Positions 19,970 to 30,842 of a stretch of DNA of 64,000 bases are shown piece by piece (the first letter of the stretch is position 1; each line of letters opens with the position of its first letter). The notes below the pieces were generated by a model. That model made no database searches, had not been told where the DNA came from, and saw only the letters and a program-made list of their open reading frames with translations. The stretch lies in assembly GCA_020631735.1 (NCBI GenBank), contig CM036221.1, forward strand, positions 14,241,381-14,305,380, in the 5' to 3' direction. A program made the translations under genes and the position numbers. The DNA comes from Saccharum officinarum (taxonomy: Eukaryota > Streptophyta > Magnoliopsida > Poales > Poaceae).

Positions 19970-22842
19970 TGTAACACCCAAATTTTAGGAGTAATGAATT
20001 TTAAATAATTTAGATAAAGGGAATTAAAATTTTAAAAAGAATATTGGTGTTGCATTCATGCTGTTGCATTTTTCTTTTATGTGGTGTGAATTTATTTTAT
20101 TCCATTTTGGATTAGAAAATTTTATTTGAGATACTTTTGGAAAATTAGAAAAGAAAAGAAACAAAAGAAAAAAAAAAGAAAACAACTTACCTTCAGCTGG
20201 TGGCCGCGGCCCGTTCAGGGAGGCCTGCTCCATCTCGCGCCTGCCCGCGTGGGCCGGTCCAGCATCGCAGCGTCCAGTGCCGCAGCGGCCCAGCAGCCGA
20301 GCCCAGCAGCCGAGCCGCCCGGCCGCGCGCGTTGTTCTCTCTTCTGTGTCGCTGACGAACCGGGCCCCCTTGTCAGCGCCCTCTTCCACCTCCAGTTCGT
20401 AGCCGAGACGGACACTATCCCGGTGGATTCCGATTTCCTCATCTTCAATGACTTGGACCGCAAGCCGTGTATCCCTATAAGATTGTGATGACCCCCGCGT
20501 TCCGTTTTCTTTTCACGTGTTGCCTTAGGTCGTAGCTTCGCTGTCGGAAGGTGGGTTTGGATCTCGTCGGGTTGAAGTCAAGGCCGCCGCGGTTGAGCTC
20601 GACGGTAGCCGCCTCCTTGCTATCAAACGTCGTGCGGGTGCCTTTGTCTTGAGGTGAAGTGCACGTAGTAGCTTTATTTTCTTCCTTTTTGGTCTAAGAG
20701 TTCATACTTGCACGTCGGGATTTCACAGGGGGGGAGATTTCCGCCTATTCGGGTAGAGCATCACCGATGAGTTCTTTCGGCCTAAGACAAGACCCTAGGT
20801 GAGTTCGGGAGAAGGTTCTTTTTCGTTTGGGACAGTTCGTGGGTCGATTGGTGGTCTGAGTCGCGAGTTTGGCTGTCTCCGGCGAGTTGGCGTGGGGCGG
20901 TAATGGTGGCCGGCGGCCGGTGTTGGAAGAGATGGCCGGGATTCTATTTTTTTTCTCTTGGATCGAATAGTGGCCGTCCAATCGTGAATCAACGATCAGG
21001 ATTAGAACATACCGGTTCACATGGCAGATTTACTAAAGAGACCCTCGGGTTTTTAGAAATCAACCCGCAGTTCTTAGCGTATTGTCTGAAATACGTTTTC
21101 GTGTTTTTGAAAGCGTATTCTTTTCCGGTTTATTCAAAAATACGTTTTCAGGTATTTACAGTTTTGCCACTAGAATTGTTTTGGTCATAAAATCTTCGTT
21201 TTAACTCCGATTTGATCCGTTCAAATTGCGTTAGGTTCGTATTTGCGAGCTCTACATGTTAGTGTAATTGTACAGTTAGTTTTGATAATTTATTTTTCGA
21301 GGTTATAATTAAGTATTTATTTATCTATAGGAAATCTTAGAAAATTCATAACTTTCACGTTTTAATTCCGAATTTGGTGATCTTTGCGTCTGTGTGATCG
21401 TAGAAACGTGTAGAAGAGTTTTATAAACTTTTATTACTGTTTTGCTACTGTTGGTGTACTGTTCTAATTATATCTCTTTGTTTGCTTCGTGTATGTTTGA
21501 TTGGATGCATGTGTGTTGTTGATTGATGATCGAATATAGAAGGTGAGCAGTATCTGGACGATTCGGAGTATTACTTTGAGCCAAGTCAGCAGTATCACTT
21601 GGAAAGCTTTGATCAAGGCAAGTATAACACAGGACTATCCTTGTTACCTATACATTGAATTGTCATACATATGCATGTGCTTACCTTGACAACTTTAGAG
21701 ATTATAACTTAGGGATTGTTATCTTGATTCCTTGTCAACCTTGGGAATGCATATGGGTAGCTGCTGCTAGTGCTTAAACTAAGAACAATGATCTTGTAAT
21801 TTGATTAATGGATTAAGCAATAAACTATTAAGATGATTTTATTATTGTTAAAAGGGGGCTAGAGCATGTGTATTATTTTGATGCTCTGGTTTCTCTCCAT
21901 AAGGACTTATCTGTAAGTGATAACCGGGATATACAGTACAGCTGTGAGGGCTATATGGCTCTAGCTTTAGTTGTTCAAGAGACCTTTTCTAGCTTGTTAG
22001 AGGTTACCTTAAATGGCATAAGAATGGCTTGCCTTGTTGGGTGTAGTGCGAGCCCCTGGCCTAGTGTGTATAGGCTGCGGTTGTTGTGCCACAGGGTAGG
22101 GGGGTTCTACATCTGCCTGCCGAGTGAAATCTAATGGCCCTAACTTGTTAGACGAACTTTTGAGTGGCTTTATATGGTTCTCGGGTGTTTGGGCTTGATC
22201 TCCCCACTCATTTGGAAATCATGACTTACAGTGAAAGTGTACACCTCTGCGCAGAGTTAAAAACTGGTATACTAGCCGTGCTCACGGATACGAGCGGCCT
22301 TGGGGATTCTTATGGAATAGTTGATCATAACTGTTATATCATGCTTAATTATTGTTGATTATTATTATGCTCATGTTAATGCTATTCATTATCCTTATTA
22401 CAATTGATCATTGGTTCTTTAATGGGAAGTGGTTTATCTTGATGCTACTCAATTGCAAATATATGATTAAAAGCTAAACGCAGTTAAACAGTGTCTAGCC
22501 TTTTTGAGCCTCATGAACCCTGTGTTATATTTGTGGAGTTCGACATGAACTCACCCTTGCTATTTCCACCATAACAGATGAAGATATAGAGGAAGATTAT
22601 CGGAATGAGTACTAGTCTTGGTGTCAACCAGTCAACCGTGTCCCTGTGTGGAGTTTCCGCTGAAGAATTACTATTAGTTATTATTACCTATCGTTCAAGA
22701 CTATGTCTTAAATACTTATTCGTTATGTAATAAGCACTGTGATGATACTTTGTAATTTGTCAACTTATGTGTGCGACTGTTTCCTGGGGCGCACATGAGT
22801 CTTTTATGCATCCTATTTTTGTCCTTAAAAATGGGTGTGACA
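19970..22842 (+). repeat. 5' LTR of the non-autonomous gypsy element
   Basis: 2,873 bp. A possible TATA box CCCTATAAG at about 20472-20480 sits at the same relative place as CCATATAAGC in the related solo LTR (about 33351-33360). The 5' part is GC-rich and gives misleading ORFs on both strands. Around 21540-21617 and 22578-22615 lies a possible spliced reading frame described separately. Confidence 0.93.
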
Positions 22843-23031
22843 GATTGGTATCGGAGCCGTGTTGACTGTAGGACGCAAGCCTAGTTAGAATGGTCGTTAA
22901 TAGCATCCATACTTCACTTAATTCATGCTTCCTCTTTTCACCTTGTTAATTACTAAAGTTTTATGCTTCCTCTACTTTATTCTATTGCGAAAATACATTG
23001 ATTCTATCTAATCTATGTCTAAATTTTATAG

Positions 23032-23736
23032 ATGCCTCCTCATCCCCGTTTGTCAGCTGCACAGTACGTTGCCCGTTTCAAACCTCAGGAGCCGTATGAA
23101 GATGGTGAGCAAGAGCTATCTGATGCTGAATCAAGAGTTGGTGATACACCAATGGAGAATGTAGTTATGGGATGGACTACGAAGTTTCATATCATGGTTC
23201 CTAAAGCTGATGCTTTCTTTCATGACATGTTGACAAGAACCTTGGACAACTACTACTACGACTGGGAAGCTACGTTGGAGTATCGTAGTGCAGAGTTTAG
23301 TCATCCCTGGATGGATTCCTATTGGGAAACTGAGTTATGGGTTAAGAAAAGGGATCCTACCACTAAGGAGCCTAAGGTGGAGTCAAAGTTCATTACCAGA
23401 GTGAGCCGGGCAACCGTAGAGATAAGCATGGAGGATGTCGCTTTTAATGCATTTGTTTACTATCATGGTCTACGCTCGGACAAGACGTTAAAGGGTGCAC
23501 TCCGGCATTTTCCTTGTTTCTTACATGACAAGGGTATTTGGACCGTGCCGCCTGCAGATGATTCCTCCTTGACTTTACAAGCTACGGTGGGATTAGCTCG
23601 TGAATTGGCTCTCCATGAGGTGGATTTGAAGGATGAGTTGCTGAAGGAAAAAGAACTTAAGGAGCAAGCTTATAAGGAGATTGACCAATTAAGGGCGGAG
23701 TTAGGTCGTCCCAAGATTTATGAGAAGCTTAATTAG
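23032..23736 (+). CDS. Unrecognised 234-residue ORF in non-autonomous element
   Basis: An intact frame starting ATG at 23032, about 175 bp after the primer-binding site, exactly where gag would start, and ending TAG... at 23736. The N-terminus MPPHPRLSAAQYVARF is followed by an acidic stretch, a central Trp/Tyr-rich part (TRTLDNYYYDWEATLEYRS, HPWMDSYWETELWVKKRDP) and a Lys/Glu-rich likely coiled coil at about residues 188-228 (DELLKEKELKEQAYKEIDQL). I see no zinc knuckle and no retroviral capsid motif I recognise. It could be a highly diverged Gag-like protein or a captured host segment. Its open frame in an element with no other intact gene suggests it may help mobilisation, but that is inference. 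Confidence 0.6.
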   Translation: MPPHPRLSAAQYVARFKPQEPYEDGEQELSDAESRVGDTPMENVVMGWTTKFHIMVPKADAFFHDMLTRTLDNYYYDWEATLEYRSAEFSHPWMDSYWETELWVKKRDPTTKEPKVESKFITRVSRATVEISMEDVAFNAFVYYHGLRSDKTLKGALRHFPCFLHDKGIWTVPPADDSSLTLQATVGLARELALHEVDLKDELLKEKELKEQAYKEIDQLRAELGRPKIYEKLN

Positions 23737-24322
23737 GCAATAGGAAAAATCCCTATGTAATAGGAACGATAGTAGTTGTGAGTTAACTTTAAGTTTGGAT
23801 TGTTTTGAGAGTCAGTTTGTGGTGTGAACAATTGTGTGATTGATGGATTGTTATTATGATAATGTGTGATTTGGATCTTTGTAATGTGTGCTGGAGTTTT
23901 GTAGACATGCCTACAAGTTCCATGGTTAAGAATATTAAGTTTGATCAAAATATATTAGTTGAATATGAGGTTAATTTAGTTCTGTCCTTTGCTGATTTTT
24001 GGATCAGTCTGGGATGTTTTAGGAATAACTTAAAATCCGTTCATGAGAAATTTAAGAAACTTTACTGGAAATAATTAGACTTCTATATCTTTCCAACCCC
24101 ATAAGAATCACTTTAATATCTATTATGAGCTAAGAGATATACCTGTTCCAAGTTGGAGTAACTGCACAGTCTGGAATTCGGAAACAGTTTCGGTTAAATT
24201 CAGTTTTTGGCCAATTTATTGACAGAATCAGAAAAAATGTTGTGAATAAAAGTTGTAGATAATTTTGAAAGCTTTCCAACCATGTAAAGATCATCTGAAT
24301 TGGACGTAAGTGTAGAACTCCA
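23737..24322 (+). other. Non-coding internal region of the gypsy element
   Basis: AT-rich, no long sense-strand frame. It links the unknown ORF to the integrase remnant and has no sign of protease, RT or RNase H. The deletion that removed them probably ended near 24320. Confidence 0.6.
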
Positions 24323-24897
24323 TTGTTTTGGGATCAGACAGGTGAATCTCAGGTGTTTGGTACAGATGTTCTTAGAAACGCAGAAGATCAAGTGCGAGTG
24401 ATTCGTGAGAATTTGAGAGTAGCACAGTCTCGTCAGAAGAGTTATGCTGACAATAGAAGAAGAGATTTAGTTTTTGAGGTAGGTGATTATGTCTATTTGA
24501 AGGTGTCACCTATGAAAAGTGTGAAGAGGTTTAATATGAAAGGTAAACTAGCACCAAGGTATGTTGGACCATTTAAAGTTATTACTAGACGTGGGGAAGT
24601 TGCTTATCAATTAGAGTTGCCTGAGAATTTATCTGAAGTACATGATGTGTTCCATGTTTCACAACTTAAGAAGTGTTTGCGTGTGCCTGAGGAGCAGATA
24701 CCTTTAGAAGAGTTGACTGTTAAGGAAGATCTTACATATGAAGAGTTTCCGATCAAGATTTTAGAAACTGCTGAGAGAGTTACTCGAAGTCGGATTATTA
24801 AGATGTGCAAAGTGCAGTGGAATCGATATTCAGAGGCAGAGGCAACTTGAGAAAGAGAGGATGAATTGAGAAAATCATATCCGCAGTTATTTGAGTA
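24323..24897 (+). pseudogene. Gypsy integrase C-terminal end with chromodomain-like tail
   Basis: The frame reads WDQTGESQVFGTDVL, QSRQKSYADNRRRDL, FEVGDYVYLKVSP, KGKLAPRYVGPFKV and VHDVFHVSQLKKCL, the conserved end of Ty3/gypsy chromovirus integrase. ILETAERVTRSRIIKMCKVQ and the EAEAT.EREDEL segment correspond to the chromodomain-like tail of the Tekay/Del group. A TGA at 24848-24850 replaces a tryptophan usual in relatives; without it the frame would run to TAA at about 24897. The catalytic core is missing, so this cannot integrate DNA. It is best seen as residue of a once complete pol. Confidence 0.85.
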
Positions 24898-24943
24898 AGC
24901 AGTTCAATCTCGAGGACGAGATTCTTTTAAGGGGGGTAGAATT

Positions 24944-27809
24944 TGTAACACCCAAATTTTAGGAGTAATGAATTTTAAATAATTTAGATAAAGGGAATTA
25001 AAATTTTAAAAAGAATATTGGTGTTGCATTCATGCTGTTGCATTTTTCTTTTATGTGGTGTGAATTTATTTTATTCCATTTTGGATTAGAAAATTTTATT
25101 TGAGATACTTTTGAAAAATTAGAAAAGAAAAGAAACAAAAAAAAAGAAAACAACTTACCTTCAGCTGGTGGCCGCGGCCCGTTCAGGGAGGCCTGCTCCA
25201 TCTCGCGCCTGCCCGCGTGGGCCGGTCCAGCATCGCAGCGCCCAGTGCCGCAGCGGCCCAGCAGCCGAGCCCAGCAGCCGAGCCGCCCGGCCGCGCGCGT
25301 TGTTCTCTCTTCTGTGTCGCTGACGAACCGGGCCCCCTTGTCAGCGCCCTCTTCCACCTCCAGTTCGTAGCCGAGACGAACACTATCCCGGTGGATTCCG
25401 ATTTCCTCATCTTCAATGACTTGGACCGCAAGCCGTGTATCCCTATAAGATTGTGATGACCCCCGCGTTCCGTTTTCTTTTCACGTGTTGCCTTAGGTCG
25501 TAGCTTCGCTGTCGGAAGGTGGGTTTGGATCTCGTCGGGTTGAAGTCAAGGCCGCCGCGGTTGAGCTCGACGGTAGCCGCCTCCTTGCTATCAAACGTCG
25601 TGCGGGTGCCTTTGTCTTGAGGTGAAGTGCACGTAGTAGCTTTATTTTCTTCCTTTTTGGTCTAAGAGTTCATACTTGCACGTCGGGATTTCACAGGGGG
25701 GGAGATTTCCGCCTATTCGGGTAGAGCATCACCGATGAGTTCTTTCGGCCTAAGACAAGACCCTAGGTGAGTTCGGGAGAAGGTTCTTTTTCGTTTGGGA
25801 CAGTTCGTGGGTCGATTGGTGGTCTGAGTCGCGAGTTTGGCTGTCTCCGGCGAGTTGGCGTGGGGCGGTAATGGTGGCCGGCGGCCGGTGTTGGAAGAGA
25901 TGGCCGGGATTCTATTTTTTTCTCTTGGATCGAATAGTGGCCGTCCAATCGTGAATCAACGATCAGGATTAGAACATACCGGTTCACATGGCAGATTTAC
26001 TAAAGAGACCCTCGGGTTTTTAGAAATCAACCCGCGGTTCTTAGCGTATTGTCTGAAATACGTTTTCGTGTTTTTGAAAGCGTATTCTTTTCCGGTTTAT
26101 TCAAAAATACGTTTTCAGGTATTTACAGTTTTGCCACTAGAATTGTTTTGGTCATAAAATCTTCGTTTTAACTCCGATTTGATCCGTTCAAATTGCGTTA
26201 GGTTCGTATTTGCGAGCTCTACATGTTAGTGTAATTGTACAGTTAGTTTTGATAATTTATTTTTCGAGGTTATAATTAAGTATTTATTTATCTATAGGAA
26301 ATCTTAGAAAATTCATAACTTTCACGTTTTAATTCCGAATTTGGTGATCTTTGCGTCTGTGTGATCGTAGAAACGTGTAGAAGAGTTTTATAAACTTTTA
26401 TTACTGTTTTGCTACTGTTGGTGTACTGTTCTAATTATATCTCTTTGTTTGCTTCGTGTATGTTTGATTGGATGCATGTGTGTTGTTGATTGATGATCGA
26501 ATATAGAAGGTGAGCAGTATCTGGACGATTCGGAGTATTACTTTGAGCCAAGTCAGCAGTATCACTTGGAAAGCTTTGATCAAGGCAAGTATAACACAGG
26601 ACTATCCTTGTTACCTATACATTGAATTGTCATACATATGCATGTGCTTACCTTGACAACTTTAGAGATTATAACTTAGGGATTGTTATCTTGATTCCTT
26701 GTCAACCTTGGGAATGCATATGGGTAGCTGCTGCTAGTGCTTAAACTAAGAACAATGATCTTGTAATTTGATTAATGGATTAAGCAATAAACTATTAAGA
26801 TGATTTTATTATTGTTAAAAGGGGGCTAGAGCATGTGTATTATTTTGATGCTCTGGTTTCTCTCCATAAGGACTTATCTGTAAGTGATAACCGGGATATA
26901 CAGTACAGCTGTGAGGGCTATATGGCTCTGGCTTTAGTTGTTCAAGAGACCTTTTCTAGCTTGTTAGAGGTTACCTTAAATGGCATAAGAATGGCTTGCC
27001 TTGTTGGGTGTAGTGCGAGCCCCTGGCCTAGTGTGTATAGGCTGCGGTTGTTGTGCCACAGGGTAGGGGGGTTCTACATCTGCCTGCCGAGTGAAATCTA
27101 ATGGCCCTAACTTGTTAGACAAACTTTTGAGTGGCTTTATATGGTTCTCGGGTGTTTGGGCTTGATCTCCCCACTCATTTGGAAATCATGACTTACAGTG
27201 AAAGTGTACACCTCTGCGCAGAGTTAAAAACTGGTATACTAGCCGTGCTCACGGATACGAGCGGCCTTGGGGATTCTTATGGAATAGTTGATCATAACTG
27301 TTATATCATGCTTAATTATTGTTGATTATTATTATGCTCATGTTAATGCTATTCATTATCCTTATTACAATTGATCATTGGTTCTTTAATGGGAAGTGGT
27401 TTATCTTGATGCTACTCAATTGCAAATATATGATTAAAAGCTAAACGCAGTTAAACAGTGTCTAGCCTTTTTGAGCCTCATGAACCCTGTGTTATATTTG
27501 TGGAGTTCGACATGAACTCACCCTTGCTATTTCCACCATAACAGATGAAGATATAGAGGAAGATTATCGGAATGAGTACTAGTCTTGGTGTCAACCAGTC
27601 AACCGTGTCCCTGTGTGGAGTTTCCGCTGAAGAATTACTATTAGTTATTATTACCTATCGTTCAAGACTATGTCTTAAATACTTATTCGTTATGTAATAA
27701 GCACTGTGATGATACTTTGTAATTTGTCAACTTATGTGTGCGACTGTTTCCTGGGGCGCACATGAGTCTTTTATGCATCCTATTTTTGTCCTTAAAAATG
27801 GGTGTGACA
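24944..27809 (+). repeat. 3' LTR of the non-autonomous gypsy element
   Basis: 2,866 bp, almost the same as the 5' LTR. Differences seen by eye include an A-run length change near 25138-25147 and single substitutions at about 25241, 25378, 26035, 26929 and 27121. This closeness indicates a recent insertion relative to the copia host. Confidence 0.93.
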
Positions 27810-28121
27810 GTTGGTTAGCTTCACGACACTTTCATTGTCACATAGCAATGGCACATTCTTGAAGTTGATTCCAAAATCTTTCAATGTATCCTTCATCCAC
27901 AAGATTTGTGCACAACAACTACCTGCAGCGATGTATTCGGCTTCGGCGGTAGATAGTGCAATACTATTTTGCTTCTTGGATAACCATGAGACAAGTGATC
28001 TTCCCAACAATTGACAAGTCCCGGAAGTGCTCTTTCTCTCCACTTTGTCACTGGCATAGTCAGAATCCGAATATCCAACTAGCTCAAAGCTTGCACCCTT
28101 GGGATACCACAATCCAACATC
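27810..28121 (-). pseudogene. Copia RNase H, N-terminal part
   Basis: Minus-strand frame with GLWYPKGASFELVGYSDSD, KSTSGTCQLLG, KKQNSIALSTAEAEYIAAG and LCDNESVVKLTN, covering the catalytic D, E and D motifs of copia RNase H. A TAA separates it from the RT frame at 28122-28124, where relatives have a glutamine (CAA to TAA). It is cut at 27810 by the gypsy insertion. Confidence 0.9.
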
Positions 28122-29270
28122 TTATGTATGCTTTAAGTACCTCAATATTCTTTTTGTTGCCTTCAAATGACTTTCTCTTGGTGAGGCTTGAAATCTTGCA
28201 CACATGCATACACTAAACATCACATTGGGCCTTGATGCCGTCACATAGAGTAGGCTACCAATCATTGATCTATATAGCTTTTGATCCACCATGTTGCCAC
28301 TCTTGTCTCTATCCAAACTTCCACTGGTGCCCATTGGGGTTGTAATACTCTTTGCATCTTCCATGCCAAACTTCTTGAGCATATCTTTGATGTACTTAGT
28401 TTGGCTCACAAATGTACCTTCTTTCATTTGTTTGATTTGAAGTCCAAAAAAGAAACTAAGTTCACCAATCATTGACATTTCAAATTCCTTTGCCATCATT
28501 TTCCCAAACTCATCACAATAATCTTGATTGGTTGAACCGAAAATGATATCATCAACATATATTTGTAACACAAACAAGTCTTTTCCAATCTTTTTGGTGA
28601 ATAGTGTTGTATCAACTTTGCCCATGACAAATCCTTTAGATAGCAAGAAGTCCCTCAATCTTTCATACCATTTTCTAGGTGCTTGCTTCAATCCATACAA
28701 AGCTTTTCTCAATTTGTATATATGATTGGGTTTCTTGTCATCTTCAAAACCGGGAAGTTGCTCCACATACACCTCCTCTTGGATGTACCCATTGAGAAAT
28801 ACACTCTTCACATCTATTTGATATAGCTTGATATTGTGAGCACAAGCATAGGCAAGTAAGATCCTAATTGCTTCCAATCTTGTAACCGGGGCATAAGTTT
28901 CACCAAAGTCAAGACCCTCTATTTGTGTGTAACCTTGAGCCACTAGTCTTGCTTTGTTCCTTACTACTATCCCATCTTGATCTTGCTTGTTGCGAAAGAC
29001 CCATCTTGTTCTAATGATATTGTGATCCTTAGGCCTCTCAACTAGTTCCCATACTTCATTTCTCTTGAAGTTGTTGAGCTCTTCATGCATTGCATTTACC
29101 CAATCCGGATCTCTCAATGCTCTATCAATGTCTTTGGGTTCTTTCATTGACACAAAAGAAGAGTGGCCATAAAATGATGCCAATCTTGATCTAGTTTGAA
29201 CTCCTCTTTGTATGTCACCAATGATGAAATCCAATGGATGGTCTCTTGCAATGTTAGTTAGTTGAAGCAC
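28122..29270 (-). pseudogene. Copia reverse transcriptase
   Basis: A 382-codon frame. Motifs in order: WVFRNKQDQDGIVVRNKARLV, AQGYTQIEGLDFGETYAPV, QIDVKSVFLNGYIQEEVYVE, ALYGLKQAPRKWYERL, the catalytic LQIYVDDIIFGS and the LYRSMIGSLLYVTASRP block. Length and motif spacing match a full copia RT. It is bounded by in-frame stops on both sides, so it is detached from integrase and RNase H and is inactive as a polyprotein. It keeps an open frame for nearly its whole length, suggesting modest age. Confidence 0.9.
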
Positions 29271-29276
29271 TTGGAC

Positions 29277-30416
29277 TTAATTGCTTGGATGTTGATCATG
29301 AGTTGGAGATGATGAACTAGCTACTTGTTGATCTTGTTGCACTTGAGATGATGTACTAGCTTGATTTTGCATTAGAGAACCACTAGCTTGTGTAATTGGA
29401 CTTTGGAGCACTTGATCTTTGTTGTCATCCACATCAATCACTTGCTTTGGCCTAATATCACCAATATCCATTTCTTTCATAGCATTAGTCAATTGAGTTC
29501 CTCTCACATCATCCAAGTTATCTTCCTCATCTTGAGAACCATTTGTTTCATCAAACTCAACATCATGTACTTCTTCAAGTTGTCCACTAGATAGGTTCCA
29601 TACTCTATAAGCTTTGCTAGTAGTTGAGTAACCAAGTAGGAAGCCTTCATCACACTTCTTCTCAAACTTGCTCAATCTAGTGCCCTTCTTTAAGATGTAG
29701 CATTTGCAACCAAATACCCGAAAGTATGCAATGTTGGGTTTTCTTCCATTTAAGATCTCATATGGTGTCTTCTCTAGAAACTTGTGGCAATAGAGACGGT
29801 TGCTATAAAAGCAAGCCGTGTTGATTGCTTCGGCCCAAAATGAATGACTCACATTATACTCATTCAACATTGATCTAGCCATATCAATTAAGGTTCTATT
29901 CTTCCTCTCAACTAGGCCATTTGATTGAGGTGTATACATGGCCGAGAATTGATGTTTGATTCCAAGCTCATCACATAGCTCATCAACTCTTGTGTTTCTA
30001 AACTCACTTCCATTGTCACTTCTCACTTTCTTGATTGTGGTTTCAAACTCATTTTGCACTCTCTTGATAAACTTCTTGAATATGTCAAATACATCACTTT
30101 TGTCCACAAGAAAGAATACCCATGTATATCTAGTGAAATCATCCACAATCACAAAGCCATACTTGTTGCCACCAATGCTTGTATATGTAGTTGGCCCAAA
30201 TAGATCCATGTGCAACAACTCAAATGCTTTGGAAGTACTCATGATGCTTTTCAATGGATGAGTGTTGCCTACTTGCTTTCCGGCTTGACATGCACTACAT
30301 AGCTTATCTTTCTCAAATGTGACATCCTTCAAGCCTCTAACTAAGTCATGCTTCACTAACTTGTTCAATTGCTTCATGCCAACATGACCAAGTCTTCTAT
30401 GCCATAACCAACCCAT
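29277..30416 (-). pseudogene. Copia integrase
   Basis: A 379-codon frame with the zinc-binding HHCC part (WHRRLGHVGMKQLNKL ... CSACQAGK), then the catalytic core: LHMDLFGP (first D), VRSDNGSEF (second D) and SNGLVERKNRTL (E). A GKPNIAYFRVFGCKCY-type block and a Ser/Gln-rich C-terminus follow. Integrase joins the cDNA to the genome. A TAA near 29277 separates it from RT, and another (30417-30419) separates it from protease. Confidence 0.9.
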
Positions 30417-30419
30417 ACT

Positions 30420-30800
30420 TTATTTGGTGAGCAAGCATGTTGAAAGTTGAGTGTCACTAGCATTGAAATCAACCAAGTATAGATTCTCATATCTAAAGCC
30501 TTTGAAGATCAAGTTAGAGCCATCAACACTAACTATCTCCACATCATCAACACCAAATATGCACTTAAAACCAAGATCACATAATTGAGCAACCGAGAGA
30601 AGATTGAAGTTCAACTTTTCAACTAAGAGCACATTGGAAATCCTGTGATCATTAGAGATTGCAATCCTTCCAAGAGCCTTTACATCACCCTTGCTATTGT
30701 CACCAAATATGATGCTATCAATGCCACTATCATTTGATTTGAGAGAGTTGAACATTCTTGAATCACCGGTCATATGTTGAGAGCACCCACTATCAAGCAC
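30420..30800 (-). pseudogene. Copia protease
   Basis: A 126-codon frame opening with WVLDSGCSQHMT context; DSG is the aspartic protease active site, and FGDNSKG and LLSVAQLCDLG are the usual copia protease/pre-integrase words. It cleaves the Gag-Pol precursor. Stops lie between it and gag (about 30830-30843) and at its own end (30420-30422), so the polyprotein is broken. Confidence 0.87.
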
Positions 30801-30842
30801 CCAATGCCTTCCTCCGGCCTTGTAATTTACCTACAAAACAAT

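Larger units (their letters stand above)
19970..27809 (+). mobile_element. Non-autonomous Ty3/gypsy-type LTR retrotransposon
   Basis: LTRs 19970-22842 and 24944-27809 are nearly identical (I saw only about seven substitutions plus homopolymer indels by eye). Flanks carry the perfect duplication GTTGG (19965-19969 and 27810-27814). LTR ends are TGTAACACCC and GGGTGTGACA. The primer-binding site TGGTATCGGAGCC is at 22846-22858 and a polypurine tract AAGGGGGGTAGA at 24929-24940. The 2.1-kb internal region has no protease, reverse transcriptase or RNase H, only an unrecognised ORF (23032-23736) and an integrase C-terminal remnant. Mobilisation must come from a related autonomous element, probably Tekay/Del-like (inference). 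It is among the youngest insertions here. Confidence 0.93.

Noticed and set aside
20024..21190. ORFs in the gypsy LTR (repeated at 24998-26157)
   Set aside because: They lie in GC-rich LTR sequence on both strands, are not kept in the related solo LTR and have no domain.
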